Shown piece after piece: positions 15,384 through 22,964 of a DNA stretch of 27,295 bases. Every line of letters starts with the position of its first letter. Position 1 is the stretch's first letter. The position numbers and the translations under genes were made by a program. Origin of the DNA: Treponema_I sp045616125 (GTDB lineage: Bacteria; Spirochaetota; Spirochaetia; Treponematales; Treponemataceae); the NCBI GenBank assembly GCA_045616125.1, contig JAZLGC010000079.1, forward strand, positions 1-27,295. The letters run 5' to 3'. Under the pieces are notes generated by a model. That model was not told the DNA's origin. It was given only the letters and a program-made list of their open reading frames with translations, and ran no database searches.

Positions 15384-16526
15384 ATGAAAGTAAAGAACGA
15401 TTACACCAACTGCCTGACAAACCTGGCGTGCTCCGTGCAGAAGTATTTTGATATTCCCTACGCTCACACTACCCTGAGCGATATCGATGCACTTCTTGCA
15501 GAACAGCAGCCGGAAAATGTAGTCGTTTTTCTCCTGGATGGCATGGGTGACAACATCCTTTCCCGAAACCTGCCCTCCACATCCTTTTTCCGGAGCAACC
15601 GGCTCCGTACCCTTTATTCGGTTTTTCCTGCCACTACCACCGCCTGTACCATGTCCATGCTGACGGGTCTGAATCCGGTAGAACACGGCTGGCTTGGCTG
15701 GGATATGTACGTGAAACCGCTGGATAAAACCATGACCCTGTTTTTAGGCACCGAGAAAGTGTCAAAGGAACGGGAGAGCGACTATATCAGTAAGACCAGC
15801 GATCTGGTGAGAAAATACCTGCCGGAACAGATAGCCGATGCGGGAACCTACGATGCCGTACTGCTGGCGTCCTTCATCACGCCGGAACTGAGGGATTTTG
15901 ATCTTCTGGTACAGGCAGTTGAGAAGGAATGCGCAAAACCGGCCAAAAACGGCAGACGCTATGTATATGCCTACTGTCCTAATCCTGATGGTATGATGCA
16001 TGAGATGGGCCCTGATGCCGATGCTGTACGTGAATGCATGGTCCATCAGAGTTCCCTGATAGAATCACTGTGCACCCGGCTGCACAATACGGTGGTGATG
16101 GTAGTTGCCGACCATGGACATATAAAAACAGAACAGCTGAAACTGTCTGACTACCCGGATGTGGAAGAACTGCTGGAACGGACACCGGCCCTGGAACAAC
16201 GGGCTGCATCATTTAAAGTAAAGGTCGGGTATATGGAAGAGTTTGCCCGGCGATTCAATACAGCCTTTGGTAAAGATTTTGATCTGTATCCGGCAGAAGA
16301 AGTTATTGCATCCGGACTCTTTGGCAACGTAAGCGGAGTTCCCGGCGGTGCCGAGTGTGCAGGAGAAAACCCCCTGTTCCGCCCCGCACTGGGAGATTTC
16401 ATTGCCATTAACGGTAGGAGTAACCGGTCCATTGTCAGCGACGGGGGCTCAGAACTTTTCAGCGAGCACGCCGGCTGGTCAAAAGACGAGATCATCGTGC
16501 CGCTGATTGTGAAAGTCTGCAGATAG
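15384..16526 (+). CDS. alkaline phosphatase superfamily protein (type I phosphodiesterase / nucleotide pyrophosphatase-like)
   Basis: 380 residues. VVVFLLDGMGDNIL gives the first metal-binding Asp, FPATTTACTMSMLTG carries the threonine nucleophile and TGLNPVEHGW the conserved loop, VVADHGH gives the Asp-His metal ligands and SEHAGW the last His. These are the signature sites of the type I phosphodiesterase/nucleotide pyrophosphatase branch. It would hydrolyse a phosphodiester or phosphonate ester with two zinc ions; the substrate is not known. There is no signal peptide, so it is probably cytoplasmic. I chose ATG 15384 over an in-frame TTG at 15348, because the TTG is part of the -35 box. It is convergent with the Crp-type regulator, with 7 nt between stops. 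Confidence 0.9.
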   Translation: MKVKNDYTNCLTNLACSVQKYFDIPYAHTTLSDIDALLAEQQPENVVVFLLDGMGDNILSRNLPSTSFFRSNRLRTLYSVFPATTTACTMSMLTGLNPVEHGWLGWDMYVKPLDKTMTLFLGTEKVSKERESDYISKTSDLVRKYLPEQIADAGTYDAVLLASFITPELRDFDLLVQAVEKECAKPAKNGRRYVYAYCPNPDGMMHEMGPDADAVRECMVHQSSLIESLCTRLHNTVVMVVADHGHIKTEQLKLSDYPDVEELLERTPALEQRAASFKVKVGYMEEFARRFNTAFGKDFDLYPAEEVIASGLFGNVSGVPGGAECAGENPLFRPALGDFIAINGRSNRSIVSDGGSELFSEHAGWSKDEIIVPLIVKVCR

Positions 16527-16533
16527 TAGCCCA

Positions 16534-17187
16534 TCACACAGAAATGTGGAACTCATTCTTGTGGAATGTCAGTAAGCCCTCATCCCTCATTTTTCCCAGT
16601 TCTTTTGAAAGGGCGGTCCTTTCTACTCCCAGGTAATCGGCCAGCTGCTGGCGGTCAAAGGGGATTTTAATGTGGTGGGAGCCTTGGGTAGATATCTGTT
16701 CAGAAAAATACGAGACCAGCCGCCCTCTGATGGTTTTTGACGTGGAATGGAAAATCCGCATGGAAAGATGCAGATTCTTCCGTGAACTTACCCGCAGAAG
16801 ATTCTGAATCAGTTTTCCCCCATGACCACAGGTGGCATTTTTTGAAAAAAGCTCGGGAACATTGATGAACAGAATCTCAGAATCTTCACAGGCTTTTACA
16901 TCTACCAGCATGGGTTGGTTAGGAATGCAGGCATAACTCTCGGCAAAGATGTCACCGGTTTCCACAATACCAAGAATACTGGTGTTGCCAACCACATCAA
17001 CGTTTTCAATCTGGACACAACCGGATACCACTATCCCCACATCGGTTACCACCTGGCCAGCGTGGTAAATATACTGGTCCTTATCATACTTTCTTACCGT
17101 GTGCGTAAGGCAGGAAAGCATCTGCTCTGTTTCTTCCACAGTGCATCCGGCAAACAGGGGCGTCTTTGATAAAAACGTAACATCCAT
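16534..17187 (-). CDS. Crp/Fnr-family transcription regulator
   Basis: 217 residues. An N-terminal cyclic-nucleotide-binding-type beta barrel (about 10-120: YIYHAGQVVTDVGIVVSGCVQIENVDVVGNTSILGIVETGDIFAES), a long dimerisation helix, and a C-terminal winged helix with the recognition segment FDRQQLADYLGVERTALSKELGKM. The cAMP-contacting residues of Crp are not evident and there is no Fnr-type Cys cluster, so the signal is unknown. AGGA lies 7 nt before the ATG. Immediately upstream is a perfect 14-bp palindrome (17204-17217) that fits a dimeric Crp/Fnr site; it is shared with the divergent cupin gene. Autoregulation and cupin activation are inferred. Confidence 0.93.
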   Translation of the reverse strand: MDVTFLSKTPLFAGCTVEETEQMLSCLTHTVRKYDKDQYIYHAGQVVTDVGIVVSGCVQIENVDVVGNTSILGIVETGDIFAESYACIPNQPMLVDVKACEDSEILFINVPELFSKNATCGHGGKLIQNLLRVSSRKNLHLSMRIFHSTSKTIRGRLVSYFSEQISTQGSHHIKIPFDRQQLADYLGVERTALSKELGKMRDEGLLTFHKNEFHISV

Positions 17188-17203
17188 CTTTTTTCCTGAT
17201 TAC

Positions 17204-17217
17204 GTGGTTATAACCAC
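17204..17217. promoter_or_regulatory. Crp/Fnr-type palindromic operator
   Basis: GTGGTTATAACCAC is a perfect palindrome between the divergent crp-type and cupin genes. Its centre is 41.5 bp upstream of the start expected from the cupin -10 TATAGT (17240-17245), the classic position for class II activation. Confidence 0.7.
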
Positions 17218-17239
17218 ATATTTTATCGCTTCATCATAC

Positions 17240-17245
17240 TATAGT
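17240..17245 (+). promoter_or_regulatory. -10 hexamer of the cupin gene
   Basis: TATAGT, within the 12-bp palindrome ATACTATAGTAT (17236-17247). No good -35 is visible, which agrees with dependence on an activator bound at 17204-17217. Confidence 0.5.
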
Positions 17246-17285
17246 ATCACCAACCGGTGAATACACACTCTACAGGAGACAGTCG

Positions 17286-17609
17286 ATGTACAAGAATATT
17301 GAAAAACAGGCAGTAGTATCACTTAAGGATCTGGTTGAATACCAGGATGGTCAGGTTGTGAGCAAGACCCTGGTTCAGAACGAGTATGTGAGCATGACCA
17401 TTTTCTCTTTTGATAAAGGGGAAGAAATTTCAACTCATGCAGCAGGCGGAGACGCCATGGTAACGGTTCTTGAAGGCAAGGGTCGGTTCACCGTAGCAGA
17501 TGAGGTGTTCTATCTTGAGGCAGGCCAGACACTGATTATGCCCAAAGATATTCCTCACGCAGTCTACGGAGAAGAACGGTTCAAAATGCAGCTGGTGGTT
17601 TCGTTCTGA
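17286..17609 (+). CDS. cupin domain protein
   Basis: 107 residues forming one cupin barrel. Motif 1 is FDKGEEISTHAAGGDAMVTVLEGKGRF, with one His and the Glu/Gly positions of the consensus, and motif 2 is LEAGQTLIMPKDIPHAVYGEERFKM, with PxxxPH. At least two metal-ligand histidines are present. Such small stand-alone cupins often sit beside Crp/Fnr regulators in anaerobes, but no reaction is established for them. AGGAG lies 7 nt before the ATG. The leader is about 35 nt and the promoter probably depends on the adjacent regulator. The stop is followed by a C9 run and GGGGG (17624-17639), which may form a hairpin but has no T tract. Confidence 0.92.
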   Translation: MYKNIEKQAVVSLKDLVEYQDGQVVSKTLVQNEYVSMTIFSFDKGEEISTHAAGGDAMVTVLEGKGRFTVADEVFYLEAGQTLIMPKDIPHAVYGEERFKMQLVVSF

Positions 17610-17658
17610 ATCAGTACTCAATGCCCCCCCCCTCGGGGGTGCGGACAGAAGATGAAAT

Positions 17659-18762
17659 CTAAAGTTTACTGTTTTGGTTTATGATATAATTAGTACTTCT
17701 ACCACCAGAAGTCTTTTCCTTAATAAGAATACCCTTCTCAATAAGATCCGTTATATCTCTCAGTGCTGTATCAGAGGAACATTTTGCAACTTTTGCCCAC
17801 TTTGATGTGTTCAATACACCAAACCATTCCGGACTCAGTACTTTATTTAACAGTAGTCGCTGACGCTCATTCAAAGCAACATTTTCTACTGACTGAAGAA
17901 ATGTATATTTCTTCAAAACTGAATCCGTTTGATTGTAGCTTTCCCGGATTGCTTTCAGTATGCAGTTCAAAAACCATTCAATCCACTCAGTTATATCAAG
18001 ACTCCCTTTCTGAGTTCTTTCAAGTACATCGTAATAGGTATTTTTCTCTTTCATTATTTCTGCAGAAAGACTGTAAAACCGCAGGCGAGTTCTGTCACTT
18101 CGACACAAAAGCATATCTGAGATGGTTCTTGTAATTCTCCCGTTGCCATCGTCAAAAGGATGTATAGAAACAAACCATAAATGTGCTATAGCAACATTTA
18201 CCAGGGAATCGCCTGTTGCCCCATTAAACCATTCCAGGAATTTTGCCATTTCATCCGGCACTTTAGCAGCAACAGGAGCTTCATAATGAACAATTTCATG
18301 ACCAATTCCACCAGAAACAACTTGCATAGGATTCTTTCTATACTGTCCCACATCGATTTTATACATACCGCTATAACCAGTCGGGAAAAGACAGGCGTGC
18401 AACCCAAACAATCTTTTCTGAGTAAGTGGTTTGTCGTAATTTTGCGTTGCATCAATCATCATTTCAACAACAGCATCAATATCCCTGGCAGAAGATACAA
18501 GCCCTGATTTTTCAAAACCTAATCGCCTGGCAATAGAAGAACGTACTTGTTCTTTGTTTAAAATGTATCCCTCAATCTCAGAGGACTTTACTATATCACT
18601 GGTGATTGTAGTGAGAACCTTATCTTCACGCTCAGAAAATCCAAGCATTTCCATCTTCGAAAGCAGTTTTCCCTGCTCAATGTGACAGAGTTCTAAAAGG
18701 GCTGATATTTTTGTCTGGTCAAAATAGAATTCAGGCCACTCGTTGTATTTGTAAATATACAT
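17659..18762 (-). CDS. Fic-family AMP-transferase with C-terminal winged helix
   Basis: 367 residues. The Fic motif HPFDDGNGRITR is canonical and intact, so the protein should transfer AMP (or another nucleotide moiety) to target hydroxyls. The N-terminal domain carries the inhibitory-helix motif SSEIEG, of the class in which the inhibitory helix precedes the Fic core within one chain; its Glu blocks ATP binding until relieved. The last about 70 residues are a winged-helix DNA-binding domain (WAKVAKCSSDTALRDITDLIEKGILIKEKTSGGRSTNYII). ATG 18762 is preferred to GTG 18777: TACAAT ends 6 nt before it, with TTGAGT 17 nt further up. The two inverted repeats upstream (18782-18846) are likely sites for its own wHTH domain. 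Confidence 0.92.
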   Translation of the reverse strand: MYIYKYNEWPEFYFDQTKISALLELCHIEQGKLLSKMEMLGFSEREDKVLTTITSDIVKSSEIEGYILNKEQVRSSIARRLGFEKSGLVSSARDIDAVVEMMIDATQNYDKPLTQKRLFGLHACLFPTGYSGMYKIDVGQYRKNPMQVVSGGIGHEIVHYEAPVAAKVPDEMAKFLEWFNGATGDSLVNVAIAHLWFVSIHPFDDGNGRITRTISDMLLCRSDRTRLRFYSLSAEIMKEKNTYYDVLERTQKGSLDITEWIEWFLNCILKAIRESYNQTDSVLKKYTFLQSVENVALNERQRLLLNKVLSPEWFGVLNTSKWAKVAKCSSDTALRDITDLIEKGILIKEKTSGGRSTNYIINQNSKL

Positions 18763-18768
18763 GCATAT

Positions 18769-18797
18769 ATTGTACACATGTTGCGGCGAATACTCAA
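18769..18797 (-). promoter_or_regulatory. promoter of the fic gene, leaderless spacing
   Basis: On the minus strand TTGAGT (18797-18792), a 17-nt spacer and TACAAT (18774-18769), then 6 nt to the ATG. The -35 lies in the centre of the first inverted repeat. Confidence 0.6.
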
Positions 18798-18846
18798 TTT
18801 ATTCGCCGCATATTTGCGGTGAATAAACATACTTTCACCGCAAATA
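18782..18846. promoter_or_regulatory. two adjacent inverted repeats upstream of fic
   Basis: The first repeat has perfect 10-bp arms, TGCGGCGAAT (18782-18791) and ATTCGCCGCA (18801-18810), 9 nt apart. The second has perfect 13-bp arms, TATTTGCGGTGAA (18811-18823) and its complement at 18834-18846, 10 nt apart. All four half-sites share GCGGYGAA. Centres are about 32 bp apart, three helical turns. Confidence 0.75.
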
Positions 18847-18875
18847 GAGCATGACCACATACTACACAATCAATT

Positions 18876-19313
18876 TCAGAAGAATTTCCCCATCATGGAG
18901 AAATTCTCAGTTGCATAATATCCCAGTTTTGAATAAAAATGGCGGTGCATATCATCGTTTACGCTACTCAGATCGATATGCACTGCGCCATGTTCTTTTA
19001 CAGCCTGTTCCAAATGCTGCATCAGCTCAGTGCCATAACCACGATTCTGAAAGCCGCGAAAGATAACGATTTCTTCCAGATAATACCCTGTTATGTCATC
19101 AAATTCTTTCAGATATCCCATGGCAAAACCGCAGAGAACACCGTCATCATCACACTGCAGCAGGCACAAAGAACCTTCCATAGCCAGTACCTGATGAATC
19201 CGTCTGCCAGCCTTTTCAACGGTCCAGCAGCACTCTTCTTCGTTGTTGTAATAATCAACATATTTTTCTACGACTTCAGGCATATCCTGCAGTGTCATTT
19301 TTCTGTAGTTCAA
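18876..19313 (-). CDS. GNAT-family N-acetyltransferase
   Basis: 145 residues with the full GNAT fold: the beta4 strand YYLEEIVIF is followed by the acetyl-CoA pyrophosphate loop RGFQNRGYGTEL, and the C-terminal IDLSSVNDDMHRHFYSKLGYYATENFSMMGK is the usual end strand and helix. The substrate is unknown. The start is TTG at 19313, giving MNYRKMTLQDMPEVVE, a typical GNAT beginning, with AAGGGGG just upstream; an ATG five codons in (19298) is the alternative. It starts 11 nt after the MFS gene stop, so the two form an operon; an exporter plus acetyltransferase pair suggests handling of a toxic small molecule, but that is only context. Confidence 0.9.
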   Translation of the reverse strand: MNYRKMTLQDMPEVVEKYVDYYNNEEECCWTVEKAGRRIHQVLAMEGSLCLLQCDDDGVLCGFAMGYLKEFDDITGYYLEEIVIFRGFQNRGYGTELMQHLEQAVKEHGAVHIDLSSVNDDMHRHFYSKLGYYATENFSMMGKFF

Positions 19314-19324
19314 TGATTTCCCCC

Positions 19325-20572
19325 TTATGAAACTTCATTTTCGTACAGTTTGGGATAGAACTTTCTGTCCCGGAAAATCAGGATGAAGCTGAGGATGCTG
19401 GCGGTACCGATCATGCCGAAAACCAGAACCCAGGCGTACAGCGGAGCAATGTTGGTATGCACCTGACCGATAACGAACATGGCAATACCTGCAATACCCT
19501 GCTGGATAATGTTCAGGATACCGTTGATGCGGCCGCGATGACTTGCCGGCATGCGTTCTGAAATATACGGACCGTTGGCGATGGTGGAGAAAATCTCGCC
19601 CAAGGTAAACAGTGCAATGGCAAAATAGTAGGTAGGGATAAAGCCCAGCCCCAGACGGAACACCACGTATCCCAATCCAACCAGCACAATGCCCACCAGG
19701 CTCTTTTTTGTCTGGAACAGCCATGAAAACCACTGGGTAATAAGCGGCGTAAACAGTACCACGATAATACAGTTGGCACTGTTGATGGTACCGTAGATGA
19801 ATGCGCCCGTATCAGCACCGTGGACAGCAGCAATATCGATGGGCAGCAGGAAGCTCCACTGACCGTACGCCGAATGATACAGCGCCATGGCGACAATGTA
19901 GATGAAAATAACCCGGTTGCGCTTTAAGATTTCAAACAGAGAAATATTGTCATCAACGGCAGCCTGATAGCTGGAAGCCTCGGACGTTTCAGTTACAGGA
20001 GTAATATCCTTAACAAAGAGCGCAATAAGGATCGTAGAAAAACCTACTGACACACCGCTGATAAGGAACGACAGCCACAGATAATCCTTAAAGAGGAATC
20101 CCGCAATGGTAGGAGAAGCCATAAGACCGATATTCATTCCCAGATATCCCAGAGAATAGGCTTTTTCCCGGTTCTCTGTCAGGGTAATGTCTGCGATAAG
20201 GGTTTCGTAGGCAGGTCCTTCGATGCTCTGGAACAGGGAGCCCAGGGTAAGAAAGATAATGGTTGTAAAACTGAGGGGGACAGCGGAACAGATAAAGTAA
20301 AAGGTAACAGAAACGATATCGAAAAAGACAATGATATGTTTTTTGTTACAGCGGTCGGCAAGTTTTCCGCCAAGAAGTCCCAGAGGCAGCTGAACGGCAC
20401 CAACAGCAATCATGTACAGAGAAGCTTCAGCAGCAGTCATACCCAGTTTCTGGGTAAGAATCAGGGTAAGTACCGGCCATACCATGGAACCAAGACTGGT
20501 AACAATACGACCGATAAAAAGGATGTAGTTTTCCCGGCGCAGGCCTTTGTATTGGGTAATGAATTTTAACAT
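19325..20572 (-). CDS. MFS transporter (drug/proton antiporter type)
   Basis: 415 residues with about 12 hydrophobic segments and the MFS motif A between helices 2 and 3, GGKLADRCNKK. The sequence otherwise resembles the drug-exporter branch (LFIGRIVTSLGSMVWPVLTLILTQKLGMTAAEASLYMIAVGA). It resides in the cytoplasmic membrane and probably exports a small molecule with proton coupling; the substrate is unknown. I take ATG 20572 rather than 20611, because ATGACA, a 17-nt spacer and AATAAT lie exactly 6 nt upstream, so codons beyond 20572 fall in the promoter. It is co-transcribed with the GNAT gene and divergent from the MBL hydrolase. Confidence 0.9.
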   Translation of the reverse strand: MLKFITQYKGLRRENYILFIGRIVTSLGSMVWPVLTLILTQKLGMTAAEASLYMIAVGAVQLPLGLLGGKLADRCNKKHIIVFFDIVSVTFYFICSAVPLSFTTIIFLTLGSLFQSIEGPAYETLIADITLTENREKAYSLGYLGMNIGLMASPTIAGFLFKDYLWLSFLISGVSVGFSTILIALFVKDITPVTETSEASSYQAAVDDNISLFEILKRNRVIFIYIVAMALYHSAYGQWSFLLPIDIAAVHGADTGAFIYGTINSANCIIVVLFTPLITQWFSWLFQTKKSLVGIVLVGLGYVVFRLGLGFIPTYYFAIALFTLGEIFSTIANGPYISERMPASHRGRINGILNIIQQGIAGIAMFVIGQVHTNIAPLYAWVLVFGMIGTASILSFILIFRDRKFYPKLYENEVS

Positions 20573-20578
20573 ACCCGC

Positions 20579-20607
20579 ATTATTACAGAAACGGCTGAAA
20601 ATGTCAT
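20579..20607 (-). promoter_or_regulatory. promoter of the MFS-GNAT operon, leaderless spacing
   Basis: On the minus strand ATGACA (20607-20602), a 17-nt spacer and AATAAT (20584-20579), each 5/6 to consensus, then 6 nt to the ATG. Confidence 0.65.
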
Positions 20608-20668
20608 TCAAGCAGGGCTTTACATGCTGTGGCTCAAAATGTGGTATACTGAATGCAGGAGATTAAAC

Positions 20669-21358
20669 ATGTCTGATTTAGTAAAGATTGATGATAAAAC
20701 CTATGTTCTGGAAGATCAGTTTGTCCGCTGTTTTCTTTTGATTGGTAACGAAAGTGCTTTATGGATAGATAGCGGTGTATCAAATCCAGACCTGGAAGAA
20801 CTTGCGGACGAAGTAACCTCACTTCCCTTAAGCGTAGTGTACACCCACGCTGACGGCGACCATATTTCCGGCACCGCCCAGTTCAGTCAGTTCATGATGA
20901 CAAAAGAAGACTACGAAGGCTGTGGCGTGGCTGAAAAATTCCCGGCCAGCCAGTGGATTGAAATCTGTGATGGCGATGTTATCGATCTTGGTGGCCGGAC
21001 ACTTGAAGTTATTGCGGTACCGGGCCATACCGCCGGCAGTATTGTCCTTTTGGACAAGGAACGCCGCATGCTCTTTGCCGGAGATTCGCTGCAGAAAGAA
21101 CATATCTATCTCTTTGGAGGCCACCGCTGTCCGGAACAGTTTGCAGATGCCCTGAAAAAACTGATGGCCCGAAAAGCCGACTACGATACGGTTCTGGCTT
21201 CTCACGGCGTACTGAAGCTGTGCTCCGATGCTGCAGAACAGATTCTTGCCGACTGGAACGCTGTGCAGTCAGGGGCTGTACCGGCAAAAGAAGTTGATAT
21301 GTGGGGCCAGAAGGTAAAAAGCTACGACGGTACCTACTGCGGATTTTATCTGCAGTAA
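20669..21358 (+). CDS. MBL-fold metallo-hydrolase
   Basis: 229 residues. The metal site is THADGDHISG (the HxHxDH motif with Ala-Asp-Gly replacing the middle), then PGHTAGSI, AGDSLQ and LASHG, giving the two-metal site of the metallo-beta-lactamase fold. It resembles the glyoxalase II-like or general hydrolase branch; the substrate is unknown. ATG 20669 is chosen because AGGAG lies 7 nt upstream, whereas codons from 20624 overlap the promoter (TATACT at 20645-20650). It is divergent from the MFS operon. The 3' end leads straight into a long inverted repeat that probably terminates transcription. Confidence 0.9.
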   Translation: MSDLVKIDDKTYVLEDQFVRCFLLIGNESALWIDSGVSNPDLEELADEVTSLPLSVVYTHADGDHISGTAQFSQFMMTKEDYEGCGVAEKFPASQWIEICDGDVIDLGGRTLEVIAVPGHTAGSIVLLDKERRMLFAGDSLQKEHIYLFGGHRCPEQFADALKKLMARKADYDTVLASHGVLKLCSDAAEQILADWNAVQSGAVPAKEVDMWGQKVKSYDGTYCGFYLQ

Positions 21359-21359
21359 C

Positions 21360-21580
21360 CGTACAGTTTAATTGACGAAATCTTAGCACAATTTGAAAAA
21401 TCTACCGGCGTGCTGGTGACTGAAAAAAACGCTCGATATCGTCGCTATTGGTGAAGCCCGGCATAGAAACTATTAAGCGTCCATGCTGGTCGCATGGACT
21501 CCGGGCTTCAACAATTTTTTTCAGTCTCCATCCCACCTCCCGATTTTTCAGCTTTCTCAGTTATAAAATTAAACTGTACG
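21360..21580. repeat. 221-bp nested inverted repeat between convergent genes
   Basis: Five blocks on the left recur in reverse order, complemented, on the right: CGTACAGTTTAATT (21360-21373 / 21567-21580), TGAAAAATC (21394-21402 / 21542-21550), GACTGAAAAAAA (21418-21429 / 21515-21526), GAAGCCCGG (21453-21461 / 21501-21509) and GTCCATG (21479-21485 / 21493-21499). All are perfect. The inner stem followed by T7, and the outer arm followed by T6, could end transcription of the MBL gene. Confidence 0.8.
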
Positions 21581-21598
21581 TTTTTTCAAACTCTTTCT

Positions 21599-22897
21599 TT
21601 ATTCCGTTTTTCTGCCATCCTCATGCAGCTGGCCTTCTGACACAGCAACCAGAGTTGTGGCAGTTGCAGCACCGATAACGTTGGTGGCGGTGCGAGCCAT
21701 ATCTGCAATGCTTGATATGGGCGAAAGCAGAACAATTACTTCTACCGGCAGCCCCGCAGCGGTAAACAGTGCTGTCGTTACGATGGTTGCCGTTCCCGGA
21801 ACCCCGACAGTGCCGATTGATACCACAACAGAAAGCACAATCAGGAACAGATACTGAACCGGTGAATAGGGAATGTTCAGTACGTTAATGGCAAACACGG
21901 CAAGCAGAACCGGCCAGACACCGGCACAACCAGGCATACCAAGATTTGCTCCAAGACTTGCACCAAATATGGCAATATCTTCGTTTACGCCCTGTTTTTT
22001 CAGCTGTTCAACGGTAACCGGAATGGTGCCCACGCTGCTCTGCGAAGTAAATGCTACCACTGCTGCAGGCCACAGATTCTTAAAGAACTGAATGGGGCTA
22101 ACTTTTCCCACCAGCTTCAGCAGCGTACCTTCTACCAGAAAGAACTGTACGGCACACAGTATGTACACCAGCAGCAGAACAGAAAGTAACGGCAGCAGAT
22201 CGGCTACGGAACTTCTGCTTACCTGGCGTGCAATCAGGGACAGTACAGCATAGGGAGTATACCCGATAACAATGCTGACAACCTTACCCATTACGGTATT
22301 TCCGGCATCAATGAACTTCTTGAATGGTTCTACTTTTTCAGCGTCTTTTGCAGCAGCCTTGTTATACGCAACTGCTACCAGCAAGAGAAATACTACAATA
22401 GGAATAACCTGACCGGATGCCCAATGATTTGCAATATTCTGCGGGAACAGCGAAATAAGGGTATCGATGATCGATGGCACTTTTTTTGCGGCATACTCAG
22501 TGGCAGGCTCATACGTAAAGCCGGTACCGATATGGAGCACTAAAGATGCTGCCAGGGTAATGATTGCCGCAATCAGGGTATTAAGCAGCAGATACAGGAC
22601 GGTTTTTAAGCCGATAGCCTTCAGCCGGATTGACGAGCCAAGGTTGGTTACGCTTGAAATAATGCTGAAGAACAGCAGAGGAACAACGATTGCCGTAATT
22701 ACCCGGGTAAAGACGGTTCCAAAAGCTGCAATATACGTATAGTGACCGGGGAACAGCAGCCCCAGCACAATACCCAGTGCCGTAGCAATCAGGGTGCGCA
22801 CCCCAAAGTTCACATGCTTCTTTTTCAGGAAAAACAATCCGCCAAAAAAGACCAGTCCAACGGCCAATGATGCCCATTCAAGTATACTATCACTCAT
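21599..22897 (-). CDS. dicarboxylate/amino acid:cation symporter, TcyP (cystine)-like
   Basis: 432 residues with the DAACS (glutamate/cystine symporter) pattern of helices and hairpins. The C-terminal core AFTSQSSVGTIPVTVEQLKKQGVNEDIAIFGASLGANLGMPGCAGVWP and the end segment PISSIADMARTATNVIGAATAT follow the family plan. The N-terminus FFLKKKHVNFGVRTLIATALGIVLGLLF is closest to what I know of the TcyP cystine transporter, rather than GltP. It would import cystine or a related amino acid with sodium or protons. AAGGAG lies 8 nt before the ATG. It follows the cyclase gene by 67 nt and is in its operon, downstream of the Cys/Met-rich small gene and terminator, which supports a sulfur amino acid as substrate. 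Exact substrate is inferred. Confidence 0.85.
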   Translation of the reverse strand: MSDSILEWASLAVGLVFFGGLFFLKKKHVNFGVRTLIATALGIVLGLLFPGHYTYIAAFGTVFTRVITAIVVPLLFFSIISSVTNLGSSIRLKAIGLKTVLYLLLNTLIAAIITLAASLVLHIGTGFTYEPATEYAAKKVPSIIDTLISLFPQNIANHWASGQVIPIVVFLLLVAVAYNKAAAKDAEKVEPFKKFIDAGNTVMGKVVSIVIGYTPYAVLSLIARQVSRSSVADLLPLLSVLLLVYILCAVQFFLVEGTLLKLVGKVSPIQFFKNLWPAAVVAFTSQSSVGTIPVTVEQLKKQGVNEDIAIFGASLGANLGMPGCAGVWPVLLAVFAINVLNIPYSPVQYLFLIVLSVVVSIGTVGVPGTATIVTTALFTAAGLPVEVIVLLSPISSIADMARTATNVIGAATATTLVAVSEGQLHEDGRKTE

Positions 22898-22964
22898 TTT
22901 TCTATCTCCTTATTACGCCCCGCGGTTGCACCATAACTGCACCAGCGGCAGCACATACTTCTCT

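Noticed and set aside
17624..17639. C9 run and GGGGG after the cupin gene, as a terminator or phase-variation tract
   Set aside because: There is no T tract, and the run is not in a coding region or a promoter. It may be only a weak hairpin between convergent genes.
18811..18846. The second inverted repeat upstream of fic as a terminator for the GNAT gene
   Set aside because: There is no T run after the stem on the minus strand, and its half-sites match those of the neighbouring repeat, which favours an operator.
21361..21456. A degenerate gene fragment (LIDEILAQFEKSTGVLVTEKN...) in the left arm of the large inverted repeat
   Set aside because: Only about 28 codons are open, with no start and no recognised family. 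The nested repeat structure explains the region better.
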